DNA from: Tubulanus polymorphus
Lineage: Eukaryota > Nemertea > Palaeonemertea > Tubulaniformes > Tubulanidae
Assembly: GCF_964204645.1 (NCBI RefSeq)
Contig: NC_134029.1
Location: 19,670,450-19,734,449, forward strand
DNA: 64,000 bases
Reading direction: 5' to 3'
Shown: piece by piece, positions 25,920 to 43,200 of the stretch
Layout: every line of letters starts with the position of its first letter
How positions within the stretch are numbered: position 1 is the first letter of the stretch
Notes under the pieces: model-generated
What the model was told of the DNA's origin: nothing
Database searches by the model: none
What the model saw: the letters and a program-made list of their open reading frames with translations, nothing else
Translations under genes and position numbers: made by a program

Positions 25920-26118
25920 TCACCTCCCTGGAGAGAAGTAACATCCGAGCACTCTGGAGTCATCTATCGGGCCAGGTACCCATTTACTGCTGCTGGGTAT
26001 AGATAGGCAACGAGGATAAGCGTCTTGCTCGGGGACGCAACGGTAATGTACGGGGTTCGAACCCACGACCTGGCTTCCCAGAGTCGAACACTCTAACCAC
26101 TCGCCCTCGCTAAGTAAC
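25920..26118 (-). mobile_element. tRNA-derived SINE
   Basis: Read on the minus strand, it starts with an A box in GGGCGAGTGGTTAGAGTG and a perfect B box GGTTCGAACCC at tRNA spacing, so the head is tRNA-derived. The body continues with CCCCGAGCAAGACGCTTA and GTAAATGGGTACCTGG. These blocks resemble the conserved central body found in many marine-invertebrate SINEs. The 3' end lies near a CTCCAGGGAGGTGATA segment. No protein is encoded; a 66-codon open frame through it is incidental. I cannot assign the subfamily. Confidence 0.8.
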
Positions 26119-26119
26119 A

Positions 26120-30027
<3,908 letters not shown>

Positions 30028-30200
30028 TTGTATAAGACTGCTAAATACGAATTTTCGATCTTGGTTCTAATGGCCTATTGCCGGTTGCTTGGGGCAGTGT
30101 TGTTCGATGTTGCGGCGCTGTTGAAGTACCTCGGACATGCTGCGAATGCTACTTGATACCTATTACCATATGCTGAAGTATCTCTTTCCATAGTGTATCC

Positions 30201-30249
30201 ACATCATCGCCATCATCATCACCATCACCGTCATCATCATCATCACCAC
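30201..30249. repeat. CAT/CAC trinucleotide repeat
   Basis: About 16 imperfect CAT triplets with CAC, CGC and CGT variants. Confidence 0.9.
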
Positions 30250-30415
30250 GAAGCTTTCGGTATTAATATCTGGTATATTCGGGCATTGTTTATAGTCCGT
30301 TCAACGGTACTGATATTTTGCTGCGGATGATCAGACGGTTGTGGTAAAAGTTCACGCTCCTGTTGGTGCGGCATATCGTATTTCGCGTAAGTAGAAGATC
30401 ATACGAAGGAAGCTC

Positions 30416-30445
30416 TTATTACCGATAGTCTTACTACCGATAGTC
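30416..30445. repeat. 15 bp tandem duplication
   Basis: TTATTACCGATAGTC is followed directly by TTACTACCGATAGTC, one mismatch in 15. Confidence 0.85.
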
Positions 30446-32304
30446 TGATTGTCTTCAAAAATAGCTCGATGTCATCATGTACGTAAATATTGAAGGACAC
30501 GTGCGTAAGAGAAACGATGGATGATTTGTGCGTGAACTATGGATTTTGGATAGTTCATTTACCCAATGTTGAAATGTCAATCGAAGATTCTAACCTTTGC
30601 CATATCAGTCAATGGAAGTATCATAACTATAAATTGGCAAGTGTTATTAGCACTATTTTCCAATACATCATTCCTCTATCAGATTCAGTTCACAACAGGA
30701 CGTGGCCCTAAATCTAAAATGCTATCGTTATGAATTCGAAAGTCCTCGTGATGTCGGTTTATGGGCTCTTATTGAATACTCAACTGTTTATAGCGTTAGA
30801 ATGCACCTCATCCGTGCGCAAACCAAACCCCAGCTCCGCCGATGCAGTATGAAACCGTCGTATACCCTCCCTCGCGAGAATGTCGACACATGTTCCAATC
30901 ACTACTTCAGTCCGATATTTGTTTTAGTATTAATGAAACGACGCAAAATGTGGAATAATGATGTACCGTCATTCGCAATAATGTTATTGCATTTTTCTGA
31001 TTGATGGTTTTTCCATCGAATCCGGCGTTTGGCTTAAAAAGCGAAACAGTGTTGTTCTCTCAAATGGTCGTTTCTAGTGCAATCGCCCTAAACTATTGCT
31101 AGTAGTTTTTCCACGAAAATGCTTAATAAAACACCGAACACGCTCCTCTGGGGCACAAAGCTTTTGATTCTTTCGAAAAGCGTTTGATAAGTATTGTGAC
31201 CCCGATATCGGTTGACGACGGTATCCGATATCGTTACTCTTGACATTTTTCTACATTGATCTCGTTGTGAAGAATAAAACGCTTAATATATTTTAGGGTT
31301 GACTGCTCTTCTGTATGTTGTGACTGCTTCGGCATTTCACTGCCTCCGGCGCAAAACAGAAGCAATACCTACCTAATCAGGTATAAACCTCGATGAGTGC
31401 CGCTCAAATCATGTAGAAATAACAACAGATGCGAAAGATCGACGCGCGAACCTTACTGAACGCTGGACATTCGCTGTTGGCAACATTGACTCGCATTTTC
31501 TCAGCTGTGCGCACATAAATAACATGTATTAGCCGGAGCCCTGGTCTCGACGTACATATACCGCACTAATACTTCAGGTCGCCCGAAGCAAAATATTTTA
31601 TGCCGATATTATTACTGCTTAACGAACGGTTTGCTAGATACGCTACGAGACTGCTAATGCGGTATATAATGGGGTTGAATAAGATGATTTGAAATCGCCC
31701 GGCCAACCACGTAAACGTTCGGTTGAATATTCAGTCCGGTTGTTGACAATCAGAGGTAAATGTAGATATATCATACCGTCAAATTTAGACATTATAAAAC
31801 ATGTTCGAATGTAATTAGATTAGAGACAATTTTCGGATATTGCATTTGAGTTAATTATTCATGGGAAGGATTCTAACTATGATACCTCGTTTATGTATAT
31901 ATAGTGGATACAATGTCTCGTTAGCGACGAAGCGAATGGCGCGCACGGGGTAAACATGCATCATTCCACATTGCGAGCACTTTCAATATAATACTGTCTA
32001 ATAGCCACCGAGGAATACAATATACGTTATTACGTATGTGTACCACTACGCCGAGGGGTAGAAGACGGTGTTGTCTCGTGTATATTAAACATGATAATGG
32101 CATAGTTTTGTGGTGAATACCGACATTTCGGGTGATTATTGAGCCCGACGCGCGTCGAAAACATTTTTGCCAACCCCGCAACCGTGGAAGAAACGCATTA
32201 ATCGAAAGTGTCCTTCGCCCTCGCAGACCGTGAGGATTCCCGTCGATACAAAAATTCTCAAGCAAACCAGACGTGCGTGACTGGAATGTTCCCAAACGCG
32301 TTCG

Positions 32305-32636
32305 ACTCCATCGTCGGCAGGGATTCGAACCTGATGGTAACTGTAACGAGACTCGGCCACGGCACGAAGTCCTGCCCGATTACCCGAGTGCGCAGGTACA
32401 TGCGCAGGTTTGCCGCGCGAACCCCTACGCTGCAAATCAGATTGCCCGTTGTATAATCGCTGAGGCAAATTTCACCGATAAACTTTGAATGGTATTACCT
32501 AGGCTGGAATGAAACGGAATTTCTGATTGGTTAATAATGACATCATCTCAGCTGCGCACTCGTTCTAGTTCGGCAGGGTTTCGCACCGCGGCGAGTCTCG
32601 ATGCCATCAGGTTCGAATCCCTACCGCGGTGGGTCC
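32305..32636 (+). mobile_element. Mutator-like MITE with tRNA-like ends, copy 1
   Basis: A 332 bp non-coding element with imperfect terminal inverted repeats of about 90 bp. Both arms, read outward, carry a type-II-tRNA-like A box (TGGCCGAGTCTCG in the left arm) and a B box (AGGTTCGAATCCCT), followed about 15 bp later by the element end. The flanking 9-mers are ACGCGTTCG (32296-32304) and ACTCGTTCA (32637-32645), 7 of 9 identical. Long inverted repeats plus a 9 bp duplication are the hallmark of Mutator-like elements. The internal block ATAATCGCTGAGG is shared with copy 2 in inverted order. Confidence 0.75.
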
Positions 32637-32645
32637 ACTCGTTCA

Positions 32646-33374
32646 CACCCTCTTCCTCGATAATTAACGTTTAGAAAAAAATATTCGTTTCCGATATAAC
32701 ATCGAATATTTGATGATAGATCGAGACAGAAAAAAAATCATCACGGTTTGTTAGTTTCTGTCGAAAAAGTCGCCTTGTTTTACCGAATACGTAAATAGGA
32801 TCAGGCGTTATTGATCGTAGCTATAAAAGAGGCAGGTGTTCACCAGTGGATGGTTACAGACAAGTAGAAATCACCATCTTTCTCATCTGTCAGAGCGTTA
32901 AAGACTAAATCATATTGATGCTAACGCATCGTAGCAATTAGCCGTCGGTTTTCCGTTGGTTCGGTGCTGAGTGTGCGTGCCGAGCGACTGGCTAATTGCT
33001 TGAAGCTTCCACTTGATTATCGATGATGTGATCTCTAGTGACGGATCGAAAAAACGATGACCAAGAAGTGGGTTGACAGTAAAAATGAGCGAACGCTTTC
33101 ATGTTTTAATGACGGTAATCAGACAATGCCGTATTGTCGGTTCTGGCTGACATCTTCGGCGAAGTTCTTGCGGTTTTAAATCAATTTTTGTAGTCAATAT
33201 TAGCAAATAACGCTGAGTGATTACGAAAGTCTGTAAAAGATGCGTAACATTGGACGACCAGTGGGGAGAAGATTATAGGTATAGGCAGGTAAAACTGCAT
33301 ATATATCCGGATAATAGTACGATTGATACATCGGTTATCAACAAGAAGCTTGATGGGTGATCGTTATGAAGCTA
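32646..33374. other. Spacer between the two MITE copies
   Basis: About 730 bp between the two inverted Mutator-like MITEs. No gene or other repeat recognised. Confidence 0.5.
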
Positions 33375-33383
33375 CTATTTCAT

Positions 33384-33669
33384 CATCCTCCCTGGGCAGG
33401 GATTCGAACCTGATAGCATCAGCCACGGCACGAACCCTTGCCTCACTAGACCGTGTGCGCAGCTTCGATGATGTCATTATTAGCTAATCAGATATCCCGT
33501 TTAATTCAGGCCCCAGTTTTCCCATCTACAGTTCTTCCGTGAAATTTACCTCAGCGATTATACAACGAGCAATCTGATCGGTGCGCACCCGGTCTAGTGT
33601 GGAAGGTTTTTAGTGCCGTGGCTGAGTGAAGCGATGCCATCAAGTTCGAATCCCTACCAAAGGAGGATG
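33384..33669 (-). mobile_element. Mutator-like MITE with tRNA-like ends, copy 2
   Basis: A 286 bp copy of the 32.3 kb element in the opposite orientation. The ends are CATCCTCC and GGAGGATG. Each arm contains an outward-reading tRNA-like A box (TGGCTGAGTGAAGCG in the right arm) and a B-box-like AAGTTCGAATCCCT. The flanking 9-mers are CTATTTCAT (33375-33383) and CTATTTCGT (33670-33678), 8 of 9 identical, supporting transposition as a unit with a 9 bp duplication. The centre carries the reverse complement of copy 1's ATAATCGCTGAGG block. Confidence 0.82.
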
Positions 33670-34469
33670 CTATTTCGTCGCCTTTATTTACGAAATAGCC
33701 TAAATATCTGTCATTCGAAAGATAAGCTCTGATTGAGACACGGCAAAGTCTAATGGCGAACGTATTTCCTTTTACAAAACGACCAAAGCACTTCTTGCTA
33801 AGTCAGTCAGATTGATACGCTGTGATTGAGTCTACGCATTACAAATAATCCATGGCCATTTATTTCTATGACCCGGCAATTGCTATACGCTGATGCTGCG
33901 GATTTGTGTCGCAGTGGAGCATGCATATCGACCATCACCGCAATCGTATCTGACAAGCCACTAATGTCACCGGAACGTAGAATGTAGACTGTCCAATTCA
34001 ATGATGTCAAAACTGGCGTACGCAAAACACAGCACGGTTGCCTAACTTGTTGCTTCGAGCGCCAGTCATCAGTCTGGAAACGAGCGAATTGAAATGAGAA
34101 ATATTGAATTTTTAGTCATCTGAAAATTCGGGATCCGAATTGGATTATTGGATGCTTGATGGAAAATCCATTTGAAGATATGAAAATTTGCTTTTTAGTC
34201 CCGGCGGCTCGAAAGCTCAAACGACAACGTAAATCAATTCAGATTTGTTTACTTTTTTGCTCGGATTGATTTCTTGTTCATTCACCGCTTGTCTTTACAC
34301 CGCAAATACAAATTTTCAACGATCGCCCCGACGCTCCGAACATGCCGCATCGACGTGGCCGAAGAAAAAAGAGCAAGTTTTGCTTTCGCAATCGAACTAA
34401 AACACCCCAAACTTAATCCTGATGCCGGCCAGATTCGTCTAGTTTATGGGAAAATCTAACTATCATCGA

Positions 34470-34660
34470 CTACGTATATGAATGGGGTATCGTCACTAAC
34501 CAGATGGCGCTACAATACACTCAGTTGTGATGTTTTATTAAGACAAGTTTATATTTTCTGTTAATTGTAAATATTGTATACTTTGTGTAAGTCTCCCTCC
34601 ATGTACCGTAGAAATGGTTGGAGTGTAAATAAAATCCTAATCTTAATTCTTATCCTTATA
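34470..34660 (+). mobile_element. Probable LINE 3' end
   Basis: The sequence has a 3'-UTR-like composition and ends in GTGTAAATAAAATCCTAATC followed by short TTAAT/TTATCC-like units. That is a polyadenylation signal with a variable tandem tail. It abuts the dispersed repeat that starts at about 34661. No coding sequence remains. Confidence 0.4.
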
Positions 34661-34888
34661 CGTAGCGAAAATTACTTCATTTTCAATGAACTTTGAACTG
34701 TATTTTTAGGCTCCCAAATGGAAATGTTGTCGAATAAGTAATCAAATAGATATAATATTGACATTCCCAATAAGTGCGTGGTATAGTTTTACTGGAAATT
34801 GATTTACTAATGAGAAAAGTTGACTCGAAGTTGAAGCGCGGTAACCGAGAAACCACTCGCGAACCTGGCGGATCCTCGCCTGCCATAC
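34661..34888. repeat. Dispersed repeat, copy 1
   Basis: It shares with 49749-49973, in the same order and orientation, CAATGAACTTTGAACTG, ATTTTTAGGCTCCC, GGTATAGTTTT, ACCGAG and GCGAACCTGG(C/T)GGAT(C/G)CTCGCC. About 228 bp, no open frame of interest. A short block of its right end also occurs at 3848-3872. The class of element is unknown. Confidence 0.7.
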
Positions 34889-36775
34889 GTGGAATCTTCG
34901 ATTGCCACAGTAGCGGTGCGAGTATGCCATTGCAGATAACCTGAAATATTACCTCAATTACATCAAAATACGGATCAACAGATACGGATTAAGTTCGCGT
35001 GTTCCTCTTCGGTCATCATCAAACGCATTTTTACTTTACCAGTCAAGTTTTCCGAATTGCCTTTTTTTTATTCGAAAGTTAGTTCTTCCGTATTCGCGTC
35101 ATCAAGCGGATTAGCAACGCACGCGTCGCAGTTTTTTTCCAATTTAAAAAAATCCCAGCCAAAGAGAAGCCCGAAACGACACAGATAACGAACGACCGCC
35201 GAGTTAAGTCGAAGATCTGGTTACTTGATGTGGACGGTCGTGCTGCTTCAATTTGCAAAGCTCGCAACGGTTGATATTCTGCGTCGAAGCCCGCTAAATC
35301 CGACGGGATAATTATATCGGCGCGGTTTATTTTGCATAAAATTAATCTCCGTATACAATTACAAGACGTCGGCCATACGATGTCGGTTGACGGCAATATC
35401 AATGTTGACCGAGGGGCGTTTTAACCCTTTCGCACCCGCGGTGCCGACGGCCGCCGTCGAGCTGAGCGCAATTTTTGCCAACTCAAATCTAGTCCGCTAT
35501 TGCGGTCTTGAGGGATTCGCCGGCCATAACCCTTGAAACAATTTTCTCAACTCCTCGCGCCTTAATTGCCTGTCTAGTATGCGTGTCATGTCGCTATATT
35601 TCATCTGTAATTGTCAGCCTTTATTCAATATCCATACGAACATCAAGGGAGTTTCTGCGGCGAGATTTTTCTGCGGTATCTAATATAAAGATTTAGTGTA
35701 AGGGATATCAGCCCCATGGGTTTAATTGTAACGATTGTCAGACTGGCACGTCGCTCGGGGGGCCAGAATAGAGGTTATTTCATTACGAAGTCCAGTTAGT
35801 CGGTTCTCGGTAAGTCTGCCAAGTTTCTGCGTCTGCGTTCTTAATGAAATGGGCCTCTAATTCAATTGTTCGGGAAATACGTCCGTGATTTTATCCTAAA
35901 CGATGGCAGTACGTAACGTAATTACATTTCTATTTAAATGATGACAACTCGGCGCTTTGATGACAGTGAATCGGCGAGGGGAGTTCACGACATTAAGCCG
36001 GTGCATGTAGTAGATCTATCTTCTTACTTTCCAAGAACAGATAATTATGTAGTAATGAGCGATGTAACATAAATATATTTTATATATTGGGAAAGCACTC
36101 TTCGGTGTAATGTTGTAGACTTAGAACGTCTTAAAGCGTTTTTCAACGAATCTGGTAAGATAACTTAGTCTGGGTATGACCAGGCGAATGCGTTTCAGCG
36201 AGATCTATTTGCTCTGATTTAATCGGCATGATATGCATGGAAAATGAATGCCGCGATCACTCTTCCTTGTTTGTACAGCAATCCTTCCGTGTTGTTCGGG
36301 CCGTTCCATTAACGCAACCGAACTGAAGTGTTGGCATTTCTCTTAGGAGACGCCATTATACGCGGCTAGTGATAATATATAGTATCTGGCGAGATGATGA
36401 AAAACCAAACGCTTCCGGTCACCGACCAACGCGCCCATACAGAAAAAATGAGTTTCTGAAAAAAACTAGTCTCTCGCTTCGAGACGCATTACGTATTCGC
36501 TCTCAATCATCGGTGTTGTAAGATTGTGTACACAAGCTAACGATCTATCTATTCATTATAAAACATCGATTCTCGGCAATCTGACATGAACATCTGACTC
36601 GGAAGTCTGTGAAAATGGATTCGACAGCCAACTTTCATTTGCAATATTTCCAATGATTTTCTGCGCAACACGTGCCCGTAATTCGATTACCAACCTTATA
36701 ACACACATGTTGGACAAACCTATCTATCACGTCGGTACCGTTCAGGGCATCGCGCAGATATAGCGATGACGATCC

Positions 36776-37080
36776 AGGCCCGTGCTGAGTAGAGGGGGGT
36801 GTTCGGGGGTAGCGAACGAATCCTCTAAAATTATAAAAGTGCCCTTCAAAAAGTCAGTGTCAACAAATTTGGGTCAAGATTTTTTGAAATCTAGATACAA
36901 CATACTTGTTTTTTTAATTGAAATTGAAAATTATAGATTCCCCAAAGATATATTCAGGTACCCGGGCACCCGGGTATTCAAGATATGGTCTTTTTCGACA
37001 GGAAAGTGGCCATTTTCACGGTAAATAATCCTTTTTTTCCTTGAAATAGAACTGCCCCCAAAATAGCTCAGCACGGGCCT
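36776..37080 (+). mobile_element. AGGCCCGTG MITE, copy 2
   Basis: The ends AGGCCCGTGCTGAG and CTCAGCACGGGCCT form perfect 14 bp inverted repeats around a 305 bp element. The interior shares GGTAGCGAACGAA, GGGTCAAGATTTTTTGAAAT, GGTACCCGGG and CTTGAAATAGAACTGCCCC with copy 1, which lies in the opposite orientation. No coding capacity. The target duplication is not clear. Confidence 0.85.
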
Positions 37081-37623
37081 GCTGATCGAAATCAAGAATG
37101 ACGGTAAGAGAGACGCTAAAATCGTCTTCAACGCATACGCGACCTGACTGCTGCGACGAACACACCAGGATAAAAAGAACTACATATTCTAATTATGATG
37201 TCGAACATTTCTCATTAGCAGGCATAATGAATCTCATACCCTGTGACATGAATCAATACTGCAGCTGAGAGCGAAACGAGAAAAAGATCTCACTCAAACG
37301 AAACTAGCACGAAGTTTCTAGAAGCACACTGCGTTCTTTATTGACGCAGCCCGACCGCAATGATGACTATACCTGCTTAGCGTACTGGTGTCCTTCGAGG
37401 AAAAAAACTAACACTGCTGATGCAGGGACCCAAGCCCCGCCCTTTTTGCCAAGATTACATTATTGCCTTGTAACTTTGATTTTAAATTACTGTAGATGCT
37501 CAGAAAATGGTTAATTTTCTTTATCTTCTTAACACTAACCCTAACCCAATTTCCCCTGATGACTAGACGCCTAAGTTTGCTCTTCGTTTTCTGTTTATAC
37601 AACGAGACCTAGGAAGTTTTTAG

Positions 37624-37636
37624 CCCCCCCCCCCCC
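37624..37636. repeat. C homopolymer run
   Basis: Thirteen consecutive C residues. Confidence 0.95.
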
Positions 37637-40046
37637 AAACCAACTTGAAATTCCCGGATTCATCAACTCCACCAAGTACTTTTGAAGTAAAGTAGAATAA
37701 GTGATCGTCTTCGGTGGAAAAATTCTCATAGACGATAAGAAGAGTCACATTATGGTGTTGTCACCCGCTGCTCGTATTCACCAGTCATTTCTACCATAAT
37801 CCACAAGCGTTATAAACAACAGCGAAGTACTTAACACAGGCAAAGAACAGCTGCCAATATCCAGAGTATATACAGCAGCAGAAACACCTGCACGTATTCG
37901 ACACATAATCTTGTCACTTCAGAACAGATATATATGCATGAGTTCTAATATTAGTTGCATGGCCCAAGGTTGACATGCCTGATATATACTGCATAGCCAA
38001 AAGTACTTATTAGACATTTGGCACAATGCCAGATGTCCGTTTTGAAGTAAGTGGCGCCAGACAGAGTAAAAAATGAAACTGCATACTTTGAGTTCGAGTA
38101 TCAAGAACTTGAAATAAATACGTATATAGGCCGAATCATATGAACACTTTCCATTACATGCGCATGTGTCAAAGCTGTTTGTGTCACTTAATTCCATGTA
38201 TATGTGCCCTGAAGTGGAAGTGCTTTGCAGGAGAAAACTGCATTATCGACATCGATTATCCTTAATAGAACAGAGAATATATTCTATTACTAAAACCACC
38301 TGAACTAACTTCTACATCCATGCATCTATTTACTTTAGTGAGCGTTAATGGCCAGCCGACATGTCCACCGTCCCTTTCTCACATGATATGAACGAGAGTT
38401 CCTTTTTCGATCTTAGTAAATTTGTCTTGCTAAATATGTTTCGTAGCTACCGATAGCGTCGGTATATATACTTTCATTACATCTTCAAAGATATTTCGAA
38501 GGATGGCAACTTGTTTCGCGTTTGTTTGATTTTGTCCGCCTCGCGGCGAAGATCGACTTCCGCGGTGTGTATTTGATTTTTGACGTTAAAAACTGACGTT
38601 TGAAACCGAGATATATCTCTTAAAGAACCGCTGCGAACGCGAAAAGCATCGGATCAACTTCGTTTATCGAGGCTTTGATGATGCGAAAATGATAAACCAT
38701 TTCGCGGAGCATATTTTATCGAAAGATACGTGATACGTAACATTTCGATAATGCGTTCGTTGACTATGGATTTTTCCTAGACAGAAATTCAATATCAGCC
38801 CGAAAATGGTGTCGATAAAAAACCGACGCAGGCATCCGAGGAATTGACGTTCTGATCAAGACGTTACTTATGCGCAGTCACGGTTCTGTGATTATTTCCC
38901 TCGGCATGGAGCAAACAGCTTGACGAGGTATTTCCACAAATTTATGAGCCACGACGTGTTCAAGACCGAATCCGGCGGGATTTCAGCAAAATGAATGATC
39001 ATATCAGCGAGCTCGAAATTCAAATATAACGATCGGTCGAGTAGCGGTGTCATGACTCAATGGGGAATTTCAATGGCTGTTTTTCAATTCGCTTTAATTG
39101 CGTAGTTATCTATTGATGGTGATATATAGTTCGACATCGGGGGAAATCTGAATCTCGCAGTATTCGGGAACGCGCGCGCACACACGCTAAGCTCAATAAA
39201 CGAATTAAATGTATGGGTATCGCGGCATAATGACATACACACTTCCATACACAATCGAAGGTCAGTGGACAAGTGGATATCCGGTAAACGGGTATAAATT
39301 TTCCCGTCTCTATCCCAATGGATATTGTGCACGGAAAACGGTTTGCCCGCTCCGACTGCGGAAACCGAACTATTGCCATTAGCGGGTAACTAGAGCAAAT
39401 ATTGCTTCACCGGTAACGAGAAAAGAAAACTCACAAAGCAATTGAATTAAACGAACGGTGTAACTTAAGACTCGGTGATTAGGAGCAATTTCCACTTATT
39501 GCCAAAAGAACCTTGATGAAAAATAACCGGCATTACGAGGCTTCATTGAAAGTCTAATCATCGTGATAAGGCTTCGTATGAATTTTCGCAGCCGTCAAAC
39601 CGAAAACTGTTTTCCGAATTTATGCCACTCTTGTATTCAGCCACATTCGCCCGGCATTTTGCGAAATCTAAGCGTATTATTTTAGTCGAGTCCAGTAATG
39701 TAAAAGATGCAGATTGTCGCGATGAAGTTGATGATTTGATAAACGTAGCTATAATTGCATTTACCGACATTAAGAGAACCGTCTAGGCGCTCTTGAATTT
39801 TGATAGACGTCGTCGAAGCTAGAATCGCTAGACACGCTACGCGTCGTTTTCGCAACTTCCTTTTTCTCACACATCGCCGCCTCACACTGCCGACGAATTA
39901 TCGCTAATGCGTCGCGAACGAACGTGAAAGTTATATTTCAAGATGGTACTCATCGACTAACGCTAAACACGGAAGCGACAAGACGTAACGATCTAATCTC
40001 ATTTTAGACTCGTTTCGGGACTCGAAAGCAAACGAGTCAAGATTTC

Positions 40047-40269
40047 AGGCCCAGGCCGAGGGGGTTCGGGGCAGCGAACGAACATTGCGTTGCAAAAAAC
40101 ATTTGGGTCAAGATTTTTCGAAATTTGGATACAAGATTAGACCGAGAATATACACGACAGGACAAGATTTTATTGAATTTCCGAAAATTCATTTCTCAAA
40201 TTCGGATCTTTCGGATTTTGTGTGATTCGTCCCCTTGCCCCTCCCCCTCCTCCCCCGCGCTATAGGCCT
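40047..40269 (+). mobile_element. AGGCCCGTG MITE, copy 3 (diverged)
   Basis: The left end AGGCCCAGGCCGAGGGGG is followed by CGGGGCAGCGAACGAAC and TTGGGTCAAGATTTTTCGAA, the same order as copy 2. The right end has decayed to TATAGGCCTG. Internal deletion leaves 223 bp. Confidence 0.65.
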
Positions 40270-43200
40270 GAAATATAATAGATAGTATTTTCAGTCGACA
40301 TAAATCAATCCACTCGTTATAAATAGATGTTCTCAACTATAACAGACAACCCTGCAACTATATATGGAACTGTTCCCCGAGCATCTTGTGAAATTTACCA
40401 ACGCTACAAAATGTCACGAAATCAGATAAACATTTCCTTAATTGACGCATTACTTAACCGATTTCAGTATTAATAGTAGGTTATCGGCGCGGTAGAAATC
40501 TCGACGCGCCTCGATTTTTCCACCGTCGACAATGAAATTTAAGTCGATGCAGAAAGTATTCTTCCTACGACGTTCTTCATGTCCCATGCCTCATGCATCA
40601 AACACGGTATATATATAGATATATGTATATGTATATACGCGCACGGTAGTTGAAATCTGGTTAGTTTTGTTTCGTGGGTAATTCTATTGTGTGTGTGCGA
40701 ATGTTTTATCCGAATATCAACATCCATTAGACTAAAATATCCCATTAACTTTCACCTATTATCGTCGCGTTTCTGAAAAGCGAGTTTCGTAACGTAAGGA
40801 CGGTTTTTGCCGATTTCAGCCCGATAGAAAAATCTCGTCGCGCGGCTCTGAAATAAATAAGAGAGTAGTTCATAATTGGTTCTGCGCGTTTGTTTTCAAT
40901 AGCTTTCGAAATTCAAACAATTATTTCAAACGTCATATCGATATGAAGTGGAAAAACCGCGTTTAAACATATAATATACCCATGTATTAGATGTGAAAGC
41001 CGAATATGATTATAAAACCACTCCTACACGTTAATGTCGGATCATGTTTGACCTTTCTGTGTGATGAAAGTTTCGTCTTATATGAATTCGTTTAATTATT
41101 AATAGCTTTTTAGATTATTCTATTGAAACAAAAACACGCCGGCGAACGTAACAACACCGCAGTCGTCAACCAGTTCAGGCCGGATGGACTAAGATAGTTT
41201 ACATTAATCGGGACCGAAATTTAAAATCGTGTATGTACTTCGATATATACCAAGCAATTGCGTAAATTGGACCGACCATCCGATTACTTCCAACTTCAAA
41301 ATCAAACCCCCTGTTTCGTTCACGGTCGGTGTGGGGATGGGTTTTAAGGGAAAGCACACAATGAAATTGATAATTCGAGTGAATTAGAGGTAACGAACTC
41401 CCCTATTTCAGTCCACAACATACCTGTCGGGGGTATTCGAGTCTAAAAACCAATCAAAATCTTCGAAATCATTTTCTATTGGCAAACTGCCACACGGACT
41501 GTATCTTAACACTATTGAATATCGTGCACGAGGTCTATATATATTGTTCTCTAAATGATGGGCGAGATGATGTTGAAGTCGGATAGAATCGCGCCGAACA
41601 ACGAACTCCATTAGATTCTGAATACGCCGTATACGAGGTTCGTCTTAAGAAATCGAAACGAACTGAATCGACAGTGAATGTTTATATCAATTTCAATCGT
41701 CAGGCGTTGACACAATACTTTTGTAATTGTCGCCTTTATTTAGACTCCATCGATTTTTGTTCGGACATGTTGAGACTATTTGAGAAGTGGTCGATATCTG
41801 AAAGCGATGACCGGTATTCCAGCCAGTAATAAGAGATATCTGAAATACAAACAATTTCCAAATCATAACGCCCATGCGTATACTTATTCCTATACTTATT
41901 TTAGGATAACGAGTTTATCGAAAAGTAGATTCGATCGAACCCTGAAGAAAAAGAAGAATATATATTGCATTTATCATATAACATAGTCAATCGTATCATA
42001 TGATAGTCTTAACTTTGACCGCGAGCGCATTCTTCGATGTTTTTGTGTCCCAGGGCTATTCTTAAGTATTTAGTTGGGAGGTAGGGCAATATACGTTTCT
42101 TCATATTAGGCGGATAGGATTTTTTTTGTTTATAATGCATTGTTATACAAATACAGGCATTATCAATATATCGACATTTGTACATAATAACTAAGTACCG
42201 GTTCTTTGGTTTCACCTTATATAGCCTAGCCTTCATCTGCACACGCATATCTTCAAAAAATAACCGTCGTAGATTCGAACACGTTTTCACAAACAACGTG
42301 TAAAAAACGACGTAAATATTGCAAAATTAGTTTGATGATAGCCAGACATTGCGTTTAGAGCCTGTATCTTTCACGTAAGCATACTATACTACCGAGTCTA
42401 TATTTACCAATTGCATTTCCATTCGAAAAATGCAAAAAAATCGAGAGAAACACCTTTAGACAGTGCTTGATAGACAAATGAGCCTTCTCGGACACTTGAA
42501 ATACGGTCAAATAAGGAATAACCATAGTTTTTATATTCGTAACTCGAGGCTGAATCGAAAAAGTATAATTTCGCCCGCACAGCAGCAATATCATATTCTG
42601 ATATCGGATTATCCGGCTGCATGTTGCCATGGATTCGCTCACAAATTTCAAATCGCGGCAGCACCGCTCGAAAACAGAAGAATCGAGTGAGATAAATCAT
42701 TAACGATATGTCCAGTTAATTAGGTTATGGCATTTTCTCGAGATCGAGTCGGGCACGATTAGAAATACATCAAAGTCAGTCAAACCAATTTCCTGTTCCT
42801 GCGATCAAAAAGCAGGATTCGTTCGTGAAATATCTCGATTGCTTTTAAGCGGCGTTCGTTCGATTGCGCGGGTTGCTCCGGGTACAATTTATACGACGAC
42901 CGATATCATAAAACTTATGTGTTGGCATTTACGGTCTTATGTTCCGACGGCGTTTTATATTGATAAATCCCACGAAGGAACTGAGCCACCATCTTCGGCT
43001 AGTTAGGGTATATATACTCGTGTATAGAATCAATCGGAGCTCGACGAACGGATTTTTCGTAGATTCGTCGCTGGGCAGATATACTGTGCCGGAAAAGTTA
43101 TAGGCTAGCTTATATCGGCGATGAAGAACGTTATTTCTCCAATCCAAAACGACAGACTAGAAATGTTTCCGTTTTGTTCGGTGATCTTCGAGACGATTAG

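Larger units (their letters stand above)
33679..36775. other. Non-coding sequence with retroposon debris
   Basis: Holds a LINE-like 3' end and one copy of a dispersed repeat (34.5-34.9 kb, listed separately). A TTAACCCTTT motif at 35421 resembles a piggyBac end but has no partner. No exon recognised. Confidence 0.45.

Noticed and set aside
35421-35440. TTAACCCTTT motif resembling a piggyBac end
   Set aside because: No matching inverted end plus TTAA was found within the next few hundred bases.
37534-37548. CTAACCC units resembling the telomere repeat
   Set aside because: Only about two units; expected by chance and too short for an interstitial telomere.
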